From assembly GCF_949628215.1 (NCBI RefSeq), contig NC_134277.1, positions 107,029,463-107,093,462 of the forward strand: a DNA stretch of 64,000 nucleotides. Direction: 5' to 3'. Below are positions 1-13,400 of this stretch, piece by piece. The position numbers and the translations under genes were made by a program. Numbering within the stretch: the stretch's first letter is position 1; each line of letters begins with the position of its first letter. Under the pieces are notes generated by a model. That model was not told the origin of the DNA. It made no database searches and worked only from the letters and a program-made list of their open reading frames with translations. This DNA comes from Phalacrocorax aristotelis. Taxonomy: Eukaryota > Chordata > Aves > Suliformes > Phalacrocoracidae.

Positions 1-3000
1 CAAACTTAAATTGAGGACTTCAATATTACTCAAAAGTTTGCTGTTATTCTTTCTTCCCTTTTCTCCATTTTGCTAAAATATAGTTTAATATAAATGCAAA
101 TAAAGTACTTGTCTCCATTTTCCATGGGACTTCCCTTAGAACTATCAGTTTTAACCATTCTCCATCCAGTTTGCTTGAGATACTTCCATCATAGAAACGT
201 AATTGCCTTTAGATCCACTGGTGACTACTTATAAGATGGGCTAAGTGTATGGAATTCACAATACACCATACTGCACCCACAGCCTTTCCAATTAAAGTAA
301 CAATATTGACATTAGAAACAGCACCTTTCACATGTATATAATGATTTACTGGCATAGAAGGAACTGTTTCCTACCTCCTCTAGGGAGCTGAATTCCACAT
401 CTCATGGAAGTACCTTGCATTACACAGAGATCTTCGGAACACAAAATGGTTGTAAGAATCAGTGAGAACTAAGACAGATAAAATGCAGCTATCTGGATAG
501 TCAGTAGGATGCTTATTAGTACTGTTTGTTTTATATACTTATGCAACTCATCAACATTACTTTTGAAATTTGACCCTTGGTTCTCATTGGCAATGGATCA
601 TCCATACAGTCTCACACCATCTGGGATATTTGCCTTTCAAATAATGACAAACTAAAAATCTTTGTCCAAAATCAACAAATCATAATTTCCATAAATTATA
701 TTTCATTTCATTAAAATAATATGTAGCTAAGAACACACTTTTTCCTTATCCTATCATCAGATATTTACTGAAGGAAGTTTGGATTATACAACTCATTAGT
801 GGAATTTATGAAAATAGAAACATTGTTAAAACATTGCTTTCTAACAAAAAAAAAACCAACCCACAATATAAACTGCTGCCAACTCATAACAGTATTCTCG
901 TGACAGTTATGTTCATAATATGGTTAATGATTAAAAGTTACCAAAGCTTTACCAGTTCATCCTATTTCAGATGCACTTCACTTAGTGATTTAAAAAAGAT
1001 TTTCAGTACTGAAACTGCATTTATACTGATTCCTATATCAAAAGTAAGAAATAAGCATTTAACAAACTGCCACTTTGAATACTTTGAAAACTTACCCAGT
1101 TATGGTAAGTAAGGATCCTACTATACCTGAAAAACAAGCTGTGTTTAATGGGTTGTTAGAACAAATACTACCCAATAGTAGTGAAAAGGACAGGAGAGAA
1201 AAATCTAGCTAGATCTAACTTAGCTACATATTTCAAGTGCTATCTCCTTTCTGATCTTCAGTACTTTTTGCTGGGTATTTCATATTGTTTTCCTCCTTAC
1301 CATCAGCATGATAGTAACCCATACCTTGTCGCAGAAGAGAAATACAAAAATCAAACAGTAAACCCACAAGCTTAAGACCCCTTACCCTCTGGGCTTGCTG
1401 GGCTTCTCTTGCTTCTCAGTGTTACAGACACATGTGTAAACAACAGAATTTCCTGCACCCTTTTCTCATCTGCACAGTACTGGGACTTGGCCAATGGGAT
1501 TATTTACAGCATTAAGGCCACTCCACAGAAACTTGAAAAAGATTCTTATTGGTCAGGCTTTATCAAAATTAAACCCACATTTCTCTTTTGAGTACAAGTC
1601 ATTTATCCAAAATATAATTTGTTGCCATATTGCTCTCAGTATTGTTTTATTCAGTTTTTATTTCTCCCTCCCTTTCTAAACTGAAGACTGTAACCCTAGT
1701 CCCCCAATTATGTAAAAGCTTAAAATTGATTATTCTAAATCAGAGTATTTAAGAATAGGTACTAGTCTTTTCCAGGTTCTTATACTGCTACTTGCTCTTA
1801 GTATACATCCCAAGTTTTAAATATCCTACATTAAGGCTAACTTTTCCCTCCATATGACTGTACATCATCTAGCTAATATATTTATTTTCATAATTGGCTG
1901 AGTAATTAGCCAAAGGCTGTTGGATATTATGAAAAACTGTAGTATTTTTGATTATCAGAGACATGAAAAGAACACGGTGAGGAAAGGTAAAAAAAAATGC
2001 ATTTTGAAAAACTCATTTCTGAAAAATGAAATACCTTTGCATTACAATTTAGAGTAACAATATTAAAACAGGAGGTACGAAACATTTCTTTAACATAAGC
2101 TCAAACATTTTTGTAATTGACATGTGACAAAGCATGACACCACTGTCCCACTGATATCACAGGCCACCTAAATGGCAGGTCCTCGAGGCATAAAACTGAT
2201 ATAGTTAGACACAGTTGAAATGATTTTCCATAGCTCTGAAAAGCTAAGTATTTCTCATTAAAAAACACTCATCATGAACAGATTACTGACAATTCATATG
2301 TCACAATCTCAGACTGAAAAGCCAAATTTCCTTATAGCTTTAATGAACAGATCTCTGCTTCCATACTAACATCCTGCCCCCTTTTAACAGCAGTATAGCA
2401 GGTGGCTTTTCATCATGAATAGTAGCTATGGCTGCTGGACTCTTCACTTAAATAAGGGGATTGTATGATACTATGAAATTTTATACTAGGAAATTAACAA
2501 GCAAAGCCTCCCACTCCCATCAATTACATGGACATTATGTGACTTCTATGACTCAAAATCTATTCCACCGTCAGACAAAAGACATAGAGTTAAAAAGGTG
2601 AAAAAACCCTAGACCTTTCTATTGAAAAGGAAAAAAACCCCACAACCAAAAAACCAAACCAAAGCAAAAAATCAAAACCCCCCCAAAAAACCCAAGTCTG
2701 TATCAAATTAAAAACAAAAAAAACAACAAAACCCAAATCCAAATAAAGTAATAAGACAACTGCTACATCATGCATCTTCCATTGTTTCTTTAACAACTAC
2801 ACAGATCTCATCTCCCAGTAGTGATTTTTACCTGCACATATATTCTTCCTTTTTAGTCTCATTTGCCTGTTGACCTATCACTGTAATAATCATAGAACAG
2901 AGGTTGCCAACACGCAAGCTTGCTTACGTGTGACCATCACGTAGGGAGCTGACCTGTCTTCCTAGAAATCTCCAGGTAAGTAAACAATTCTTAGTAAGTC

Positions 3001-6000
3001 CATACTAAGAACATTCATACGCTCATTAAGAGAATGAGACTGTGGTCATTATTTTTGTAAGAAAACTGTGCTGAGAAAATATGATAACGACTGTAGGCAG
3101 CATCAATAATCTGTAACATATGTTTTGATACATGGCATTAGCTGTCAGCTGGACTGTTGCAGCCCTGACTAGTGCCCTGACAGACTCCCTTCACCTTGAG
3201 TGCATTTGAACTTTGGTGGCATGCCTGACCTGCTTTTTCCAAGATCCACAAAAAAGCATTAACAGAACATGAAATCAAAATTTCGGGTTTTCAAGTGTCA
3301 AGACCTATCCCTTTAGGGTCACAGAGGAAGAGACCTGATCCTTTTCAGGATTACTGAGCAAATAATTAAGCTGATTTAATTTGTCTCATAGGAGAAGTTA
3401 GAGCAAGTCTTTTGCAAAACATAGAACTTAACATTATTTATTATATTGATGCAAATAGAAGAAATTAAATTGCATTGCTGTTCCAACCAAAAACAATAAA
3501 GCACTTCAAGCACAAATAGCAATAAATCAGAACATTCCTACTAACTGAATTGGAAATTACAGAGGGGTATGAAGCACTAAAATTGTAACCTTTTGAAATT
3601 GGGCTTCCTCCAGTGTTCTCAGAAAACACATAACTATGCCAGTTGTTCTTTGTTGATGAAACTTGTTCTTAATCTTACTATTATTTCATATTATACCACA
3701 CAATTTCATACAAGTGAAGCAATAAACATCAGAATCCATTTGAACATATAATAATAGAAGGTCATCCTTTACAGTACCTCAACCCCAGACACACTTCCTT
3801 AGACAATGACAATAAATGGAAGACAATTTGACAGAAGAAGGTACCTTCAAGGCATGAAGCAGGAGAAAATGGGGCAAAAGAGTCATACAATTTTTAATCT
3901 CATTTCTGCAGCAGAGCAAAGTCCAAATTTACATAACAAAAAAGCAAACCTGTGAAGATATGGTTAGTTACAGAAGGGATAAGTCAGTAACCAAAACCGC
4001 CGATATTGAGACACCACCAAAGCTCATGCATAGACTAGTCAGTGTGGAAAAACATGGTATAGTCCTCTTCCTTGAACAGACAGACTAGAAAGAAGACACA
4101 GTGTAAGTATCTTCTAGAATCCCCTTCTAAAATTAGAAATTCAGAAGAGGGATAATATTTTCCCATCAGTTTCTTTTAAGTTCCAGCATGTACTAAACAA
4201 GCAATTTTAAGAAAGCTTTGCTTCTATAGCTTTTCAAATCAATAGTATTAACTTGACATTACCCATTAACAATACTAACCTAAAAACTTAAGTAGTGATT
4301 TTTTTGAACAAAAGAATCATTAAATAACAAGTGTATTTGCCATAAAACCTTCAAAGCAAGCAGCAACAGAATACACACAGGTGTAAGAGGATTACAGGAA
4401 TAAAACCACTTATGCATTTAACACCTCTCCTCCACAAGAAACTTTAAAACAGAACATGAAACTTACAAGCACCATCAAACAACAACACCTTGAGAAAACT
4501 TCTTAGATTTCTTCTGTCTCAGACATACAGCATAAGAGGAAAGTATTTATCTAGAGGTAATACTTCGCTCAGCTAATTAGACTAACAGGCCAATTCTGAT
4601 CTCACCTGTGCAAGTTAAATTGATTCACAGATGCAAACAGTTACACAGCAGATACATGCAGACAGTTTATGTTGTACAGGTCTGTGCTGCTGATTTAAGT
4701 TCTTTGCTTATTAGAAATGAAACAGGAAAAAACTACATATTATAGATAATTTCACAGGTCTCATCTTGGCAGAGATACCACTGATTTCCAGTATCCATGA
4801 AATATAAACAGAAAAGCTTATAAAAGAGGTTCTAAAGTTGAAGATTCCTGTGTACTGGAACTTATTTTCATATGGTTGCGAAATTTGTGTTTTATGTTTA
4901 CAAAAAAAATAAAGAAATCAAGATAAGCCAGCTCAGTTATTTCAACTGTTCCTGCTTTTATTCCAGGTGTCTCCTGACCAGTTGATGGTTATTTGTTAAA
5001 TAAGTTACAGAATTTGAAAGAAGACAACAGTCTAGCAATTTTAAGGTGAGGAACAGAAGTAAAAATGCAAGAATTGTTTTCCTTTTGTGATATTCATATT
5101 ATTTTCTACTGAATGCCTACAGAAATGTTTCTCTTTTTCATACATTATAAATAAATCAGCAAAATAATTTCCAAATAAAGTCTCAATAAAAATAATTTTT
5201 AAAATCTAGTATATCTGATGGAGAAAGCACTAATATAACTTAATTAAATTTATGACTACTGTTTACTGTTGAAATAATGTAATATTGAAAAAGTAGCAAC
5301 ATACTTTAGAAGAATTTTAAATGGAATCAAATTAAGAAAAAATTAAGCAGTTTCTTTTTTACGGAGGAAAAAAGACTGTTTCTAGTCTGATGCTTCAGTA
5401 TTAAAAACTAAACCCAATTGAGTCAAGAGGTATGGCTATTCTTGCTGTTCAGTGTAACCAAAGTACATGGAAAGGTCACCTTGCCAAACCTTTCATTCAG
5501 TGCACGCAGGTGTGCATCTGCTGGGCATTCTAGATTTGTTCACTAATGCACTGATTAGAAAGACATGCACATGTAGCTGCAAAGAAGACAGAGACTTAAC
5601 ACAATTTTTCCATTTCATCACCTTCAATCAAACACCAAAATCTGACTTTGGATGAATCAGTACTGATCAACACATTCCTATAGAAGAAATCAAGTTATGT
5701 CTACATATGCTTGCGATGAAAAATGTGAAAGGGTCCACACTATAATAAAAATTATGAAGCCTCATGTTTTTAGGGAAAATACATTTCTTGGTGAATCATT
5801 CATATGTTCAGATATCTCAGTTTCTTTTCCTCAGATATCAATTATAAAATAAATGTATTTTTTCATAAAAGGTTGACAAATACTGCAATGAAGTCTACAA
5901 GAAGTATGCATATCTTCCAAGATCACATTGGGATGGCTGCAGGATGAGACGCTACTTTGCATCCTTAGAATATGACTGCTACTAATAAGAACAGGTTTAG

Positions 6001-9000
6001 AAAAAACCTTTTATTTTTCCAACTCCTATAACTTAAAAATAATAGCATCTTCCACAAGAATACCTCTGCTCTATACAGGGGATTTTAACAGTAATGTGAT
6101 GTGACTAGTGTTTCATCAGACTATACCTAAAGCAGATGAGATGTCTAAATCTGTATTATAAACACTGCCTACATCAGTCTGAAAAACTGATTATTTCCAA
6201 TTTTTCATAGTAAATGAAAACTCATTATATTCCTTTCTGATCTAAAAGTATTTATTTCTTTAACTAGGATAGCATTACTGCAGGTACTCAACATTCAAAC
6301 AGCAACAGTGACTGCTACAAAAACTTTAATCACCGTAAATACAGTTACTGAGTTAAAAAGTTATCGTTTATTCACTTTTACAAGCAACAGCATCTCTCTG
6401 GCTGTAGGGTTGCCATTCTCAGTAATGGAAACATCCTGTATCTTCAACATTTTAAGTGACAAAATTTGGCAAGATTGAATGTTCTATGTTATTAATAAAA
6501 AGATTGTTGTCATTGAGGTTTCTGAATATCTGGACTTCATCTGTATCTATTTCAGAAAAGAAGCTATCATAATTAGGTTTTTAAAACAGCAGATTATAAA
6601 TAACATCCAAAGGAAGATGTGTTCCTGATTTTTTCCTGTAGTCCAAAATGAAGATGAGCAACAGATGCATACAGATGTTGAAAGTCAGTGTCCTAGCACT
6701 ACTTATAGGCCAAGAGCAGTTACAGAGGCCACAAAAAGCATGAATATATTTAAGACCTTGCCCCACACTCCTGTGATGACTTTGATTAGGTCAGTTGTCC
6801 TTACCCAGGATTAAATAAAAATTTGAACCGAGACTGCATTTATATGTAGAAAGTCAAGCAAGAGCCTCTTTTTTGGTTTTGGATAGGATCAATGTAATTT
6901 TTTTTTTCCATTTTTCATACAAAAATAACAACAGCAAGAGAATCCTTTTAGATTTCTGCAGTTTTCTTTAGTCAAGGCTATTCTGCATCACTAAAGCATG
7001 ATCAGAAATGTACTTCTTTTGGATAATTCAATAACCAATTTTAGTTAGTAAGTGATTTCCCCGCAGCCTAGTGAGAAACACAGGAATATCTTCTTGCACG
7101 CTTTTACTCTATTGCTTGTTAACCTACCTGTTATTGTTGTAAAAATTAATCACAGCTTCAAAAAAAACCATTATTAATCCCCTATGACTATTATATATAG
7201 CATAAGACAGTACCACAAAGAGATACACAAACTACACCCAACAGTACTACTGAAGAGCATAAAGAAAAAAGAACGCATTGGTCTGGGCACAGCATCATGC
7301 AAATGTCTTGAATTAAAGTTGTGGTGCAAATCACTTTTCAGTTATGAAAGCAGGAACAGTATTTGTGGATGTACTTGTATGCTACAAGTAAGCTGCAAGC
7401 ACTACACCATACCGTGTGCTAGAAGTGGTTTTAAGAGAGAGCTGACATTAATCTAAAGAGATGAATCTGTTATAGTTTAAAAATACCCTCTTGTTAAAAG
7501 TACTATGCACAATTTATCTGGCTCTTTCCATGTAGTCTCACAGCCATCTCTATTAATATTTCAAAGTTTACCTGTCAGCAATGGTTTGAGCAAATGAACA
7601 CTCACGAAGACAGCACGATGCAGCTGAGGGACAAGATTGTAGCAAATTCCTTGCATCTAAGATAAAAGCATTCTGCAAGAAGTGTGGGTTATCAAAAAAA
7701 TAATAATCTCTTCCACATAATCCCTCAGTCACAAGGAGCCCCTGGGTAAACTAAGTGATTCTAACTGTACCCTTGAGAGCCCTAAAGTTAACACATATGA
7801 CAGTTGCTGCTACGGATTAGCCTGAGGAGTATATCCATTTCCCAGGAAAGCATTATTACTACTGAGCTCAAGGAATTTTATTTTGAATGGTTATGTTCCA
7901 TGGGAACATGTCTATGGGAATCCTGAGTCCAGTTTAAACTGCATTAATTCAAAATGTATTAATGAGACTAGAGGTTTGGCCATGTTGTTTTATGACTTTT
8001 TTACTGAAATGGAAGAGGACACTGCTTATCACCTCCAGTCTGGGCTTGTCAGGGACTTGTACGTCTTCATCATTTCTAGATGAGTACTACAGACTGATAT
8101 GTACACATCAAAGGTATTTACTCTCATTTAATACTTTCTTTTACATTTTCACTTCACCTTTTTAAATAGCAAACTGCTCAGCACAATCTTGTACTGCTTC
8201 AGAGTATCCCCTCACTAATATATTCTTTTTAATCTAATTCTTTCTTTCTATTCCTAGTGGCTTTCCATCATAATTAAGCACAGGAATGTCCAGCAGAAAT
8301 TAATGGATAAACCATCCCAATATCCAAGATCCTATCACAGATAAGCCAAAGAAATACAATCTGTACTGTTTACCTTGACCCAAGGTGAAGGCTAGAATTT
8401 CTCCTGAACAAGAAGAAAAGGACAGGAAAGCAAGAAGCAGAATGAAAACTATTCTGTAGAAACTTTTCTCATTAATGAAATTCAGACAGATAATGTGAGA
8501 AGCTGCAAGTATCATTTTCAAAAATCTAAAATATTAATAACTTAATGCCTCATTCTAATATTTGGAATAGTTAAATGAAGTAGGGAATAACGTATGGAAA
8601 GTGTGTGTGTGCAGGGGGAAACTAAAGCAAACCAACCAAATCTATGTATGAAAATACCTATAAGTAAGGATCCCTTGAACCCTACAGCAGCATCGTTGTT
8701 TGTATTCTGAAAAAAATTAGTTTTGTCTTACACTGCAAGCATCCACTTGGAAAATGTTCTTTGGTCAGATTTTTCTATTCCTTGTTCTGCTAAATCTTCA
8801 CTCCATTCCTTGCCTAAAGAAAATCAGTGTTAGAGTTGAGAGCAATCACTCTTCTAACACAAAAGGAGTTCTATTTCCATCCCTCATAATTTAGCTATAA
8901 AGATTCAGCTTTAATAATCACTAAAAACTGTGTTGTAAATCAAAAACATGCTTCAAAAATATGGATTTGTAATTAGATTAAATACTGAGGCAAATTCAGA

Positions 9001-9157
9001 TATCAGAATTAGAAACAGAAACCATCAATAAAGTAATTTAGTAACTCAAGCATACTTTACTGATACATTTATTTTTTGAGATGGTGGTGGCTACCATCAG
9101 TCTGCCACAGTGATAAGCCTTAAATCTTTTAGTGCCTGATGAGTCCTACTATTCCAT
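1..9157. other. AT-rich non-coding DNA upstream of TMX3
   Basis: No open reading frame here has recognisable protein similarity, and the ones present are short (under 100 codons) and AT-rich. I found no RNA gene and no clear LINE or LTR. The only local structure is low complexity, chiefly an A/C tract near 2628-2750 and short homopolymer runs. By human gene order the stretch could be a minus-strand intron of CCDC102B or simple intergenic DNA; the sequence does not decide between them. Confidence 0.6.
2628..2750. repeat. A/C-rich low-complexity tract
   Basis: Runs of A are broken by short runs of C, with almost no G or T; the other strand is therefore T/G-rich. Similar A/C or T/G tracts recur at about 25.16-25.22, 32.47-32.51, 40.21-40.30, 60.96-61.04 and 61.70-61.74 kb. 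The 68-codon minus-strand frame across it is a composition artefact. Confidence 0.7.
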
Positions 9158-10408
9158 CGTCCTGGTTTCAGCTAGGATAAAGTTAATTTTCCTCTTTGTA
9201 GCTGGTTTTGAATTTAGTATGAGAATAATGTTGATAACACACTGAAGTTTTAGTTGTTGCTAAGAGTGCTTACACTAGTAAAGGACTTTTCAGCTTCCCA
9301 TGTGTCACAGAGGTACCCTAACCCACACAAAGGACAAGCTTAAATAGCTTGATTTCATGGAACAGCCAAAACCACAACAAAACCCAATGAGAAACAGGGA
9401 TAAACTGAAATCAGTCAACCCTCTGATAACATTTAACACATAACAGGTTTCAGTTGTCAGTCAGGGTATCATCACTACACCAGAATACACAAGAATGAAT
9501 GTCTGAAGTGTATGCACACGCACCCACACATGCACACTCATGAAGGGGAACTCTTTCCTTCTCCTGGGCACCCTGAAGGTAGAATCACTTACTGAGGGAG
9601 GGGGCGAGGGCTGACTCAAGGATATATCCAGAAGAAATCACTCACCCAAAAGAAGGTGAGGGCACTCAATCCCTGGAAGTTCCCTCAGGCAGCATCCCAG
9701 CCCAAGAGGAGGGGCCTCAAACACAGGCCCACCACTCCAAGCAGGTCTCTGGCAGCACCCCATTTATACCCTGGGCTGGATCTGAGTTGTGGCCATAACT
9801 GGTCATGATCCAGAAGCTTCCCTGAACCAAGGCACCTCACTTGCTGCAGACCCTCTCTGTTGGTCAAGGGGTCCCACCTCTGCCACTCCTCACCTACTGA
9901 GGGGTGTAGGTGCCTGGGGGCCTGGCAAAGCCCCAAAGGCATGAAAATGAGGTGCGAAAAGCCAGCTTCACCTGTGCCAAAAGCCCTGGCCTCTGGGGTG
10001 GGGGCTAGGTGGATAGAGTGTACCTGCCACTCCACACTTTGCCGGGGGCACAAGAAGCTGGGAGGGGACACAGCTGGGACAGCTGGCCCCAACTGACCAA
10101 ATGGATATTACACACCACGTGTTGTCATGCTCAGCATATAAATTGAGAGGAGTTGGCTGGGGAGCAGTGGTGTCTGTTTGGGGTCAGGCTGGGCATCAGT
10201 CAGTGAGTGGTGAGCAATTGTATTGTGCATCATTTGCTTTGTATATTACTACTACTATATGTCACTTTATTTCAATTACTAAACCGTCTTTATCTCAATC
10301 CATGAGTTTTCTCACTTTTACCCTCCCAATTCTCTCCCCCATCCCACTGGGGGCAGTGAGAGAGCAGCTCCATGGGGTTGAATTGCTGGCTGAGGTTAAA
10401 CCACAACA
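9158..10408 (+). mobile_element. Avian endogenous-retrovirus LTR, split by an insertion
   Basis: The left part (about 9158-9302) begins CGTCCTGGTTTCAGCTAGG and the right part (about 10036-10408) ends in TTAAACCACAACA. Both match a solo-LTR family that I recall from many bird genomes. A TATA box lies at 10137-10142, and the stretch around 10275-10300 corresponds to the R/U5 start, with a degraded poly(A) signal. The copy at 48060-48595 is the same family in the opposite orientation and is intact across the point where this one is broken. The usual 5' TG is mutated to CG, and I see no matching target-site duplication (TTCCAT before, GGGACT after), which fits an old or rearranged copy. No gag, pol or env lies beside it. 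Confidence 0.85.
9303..10035. mobile_element. Insertion of about 730 bp inside the LTR
   Basis: LTR sequence stops after CTTCCCATG near 9302 and resumes at about CTTTGCCGGGGGCACAAG near 10036. The sequence between does not match the LTR family. Its first third is ordinary AT-balanced DNA with a short CA-rich patch (about 9510-9540); from 9600 on it is GC-rich. A 135-codon minus-strand frame (9685-10092) crosses its right border into the LTR, so it is not a gene. Identity of the insert is unknown: it may be a nested transposon or LTR. Borders are good to about 10 bp. Confidence 0.5.
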
Positions 10409-13400
10409 GGGACTGAGAATTAAGGCCTGCCTAATACCTGAAGAGGTGATCTGCTTTTCACTTGTCAGAGTTTGGCTAGGATCAGCATCATTTTGACTTG
10501 GCCTTAGCCAAGTCTGAATTCATCTTGTGTTAGAAATTTAAGGTGTAGTGAAAATCTTATAGGTAATATAGTATTGAAAAATGTTGAAATAAATTAACTA
10601 CAAAAACACTTATGGAAATGTTAAAGGACATCTGTAATCATATCTGTACATCTAGAGCTTTTATCTACAAAGACCAAAGGATCTGAATAAAAAATGTTAC
10701 AAAATTTTGCTGATGATATGTCTCTGAAGACAGAAAAACTCAATATACAACTTCTATCTGCCTTTGAGCTCAACTGTTTCTTTTTCTTCTCTCTGCCCAC
10801 CCTCCAAGAGAGCAACTGAAGACAGAAAGATGGTAAGAAAGGAAAACACAAGATGTTTTTAAAACAAAAAACTACCATTATACCTGATATTTTGATATAT
10901 CCTCTGATGTATTTTAACAAGTTAATTTACCACAATGAAAAGATTTAGTGACAACAGGAATGCCTTACTGATTACAAATTGAAACTGTGCAAGTATTTAT
11001 CTTTTTCAGCTAAAGTAGACAAACTGAAATGTAGACAGTATTGTGAAGGGATGATGGCATCAAGTGAAGCAGAAATGGTCATCCAACTTCTCAAATAAGC
11101 AAAACAAGCAACATTCCAAGTAAGCGTTAATTTCATCTAATGTATATGGCATTTAGAAAAGCAACTACAATTCTGCTCTCAGAACACTGGTTATAATAAC
11201 TTTTTTCTTAAGAAAAAGAAACGATGCCACTTTCTGTTAAATTGTCAGTACTTGCTTTTATTCAGTGGGCAGTAAGGATTACTGCTGATGAAGGGAAGTG
11301 GTAAAAGTTCTGCTACTTCCCTTTGGCTAAATATATCTTGCTACATTTTTGGCAACCCTGAATTTGAGTGATCTAGTTGTCAGCAGTCCCATGACTAAAA
11401 GAACAGATTTAAAAGACAGATTTTTTTTTTTTTTCCATTGATTTTTTTTTTATATGCAAATATTTTTTTACACAGTGGGATTACATTTTTCCTGTATATG
11501 TGGCTGATTCAAATCCATTGAGGTCAATCTGAAGAAATTAACTTGTTAGTTTAAATTATGTGTGGTTTCAGCCTTGTCTTTATTCACAAGTAAGTGCAGT
11601 TTTGTTACGTATCTTGTGATGAAACTATCTCTCCAATGCAGAAACCCACCCCGCTGACAATCATGCATATGACCATGGATATATTTTAGTTAAAATTAAT
11701 TTTATAGTCTGGCTACAAAGTATTTTAATTTATATGAAAAGAGAAATTAGAAGATGGCAAGCTGATGTTCACTGAAATAGGAGATGAAACCTCCTACCAG
11801 TTGATTACCATTCCTGAAAGTTGTGTGTATAAATGAACGGAGAATACACAAGTATATTAGGGAGAGATAATTCAAATTATTCAAAAGGACTCATAATCCT
11901 GATATTAATATGCATTCATACTCAAAAAAGCACTAATGAAATAATAAAATCACCTTATCTTTGGTATGAGCTTTTTCTTCCTTGTCAGCTTTAGCAAATG
12001 TTAAATCCTAAGAGGAGACATATGGCATTATTTTATTTAAAATCAACCACAGGCCTTTGGCTTTAAAGTCTTCTTTATGTGCACGAAGATGTGACATCTG
12101 GCCTAATAATCCATTAATTCTGTTTTATAAATCTAAATTAAATTGTAATTTTACCTCTTATTTATTAATTATTAATTTTTCCAGTTTCAACATCACATAT
12201 AATTAGAACATATCTTAAATGTGCAGGTGTCTTGTGCCCTCCGAGGCCACGTTACACCATTTCCACATCAAAGATAGGATACCACTTTCAGAGCATGTTT
12301 ACGTTACTTATCTCATCTAGAAGATTATTATCTTCCAAAGCTTGAAATTCTGAGCAATATGCAGAAATGGCTCCACAAGATTTAATTAGCAAGCAGAAGG
12401 ATAGAGAAACTGGAAAAACTGCTTTCAGCAGACTGTAAATCTGTAGATGTCTGATTTTCATGATGAGTGAGAGCATCTGTGTTGGTATTAGCTTTCACTG
12501 CATTTCCTGCTGTGGCTGTCCTGGGCAGCTGTGGGGAGACTCAGCCAATTGTAGATACTTTCTGGCAGGGAAGGTAGAACTGCCAAAGATGCCTGGCCTG
12601 AGTGCCTTGTTCTAGGGCCCTAGATTTCTCCACAAGAATTGAAAATTACTTCCTTCCATTCCTCTCCAAGTCACTTGATGCTTTCCCTTAGTTCTCTCCA
12701 ATTCATGCAATATCTCTAGATGAAACCAAGGAGATACATGACAAAATTTCCTCTCCTAAAGTTCATTCAATGTTTTTTATGTAAAGCTGAGCACACAGTT
12801 AATTTGTACTACTATGGTTTACTAGCATATAATATTTCATTGGAGGTATGTTTGGTTAAACTAAAAATATTTTCTTTGCTAGTTGAAAACTGGATTTAAC
12901 CAAAGTCAGAAAGAACAACAATATAAATCTTTTAACTTCTAACGAAGGCTAAAAAGCAGAAAAGATTATGATTACGGTGATATGCGGATAGTGTACAGAA
13001 CCAAGGAAGTGGTGATAGCTTGCTCCTATTTTGCCTAATTATAATATTTTTAATGTTTGAAGACACTGAACAATTTTTCATTTTGCCAATTAGATCTCCT
13101 ATTTAAGTTCTCCTCAAGACCTTGTTTGATACATGGTCACCTAAATATATGAAAGAAGCAAGATCTTTGGGAGAGGTTACGTACCTTAGAAAAGCTTGCT
13201 CAAAAATATGACTCTTTTTTTTTTTTTTGCAACAATGTAAAAATGTCTAATACAAAATGTTAACTACCTGTGCAAATATTGTCTTACTGAGTATTTAGGC
13301 ATTTATGTATTTTATAATTCTCCTAATATATCTATGATGTGCCAACTGCCATACTAACACAACTAAATACACAAACAAATTGAGGTTGGTAGAAGTCAAC

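Noticed and set aside
7184..7456. 90-codon, cysteine-containing frame in the upstream region
   Set aside because: The cysteines have no regular spacing, there is no signal peptide or known motif, and the surroundings are AT-rich non-coding DNA.
8300..8521. Minus-strand frame with hydrophobic segments
   Set aside because: Hydrophobic translations are common in T-rich frames of AT-rich DNA. It does not resemble CCDC102B or any membrane protein family I know.
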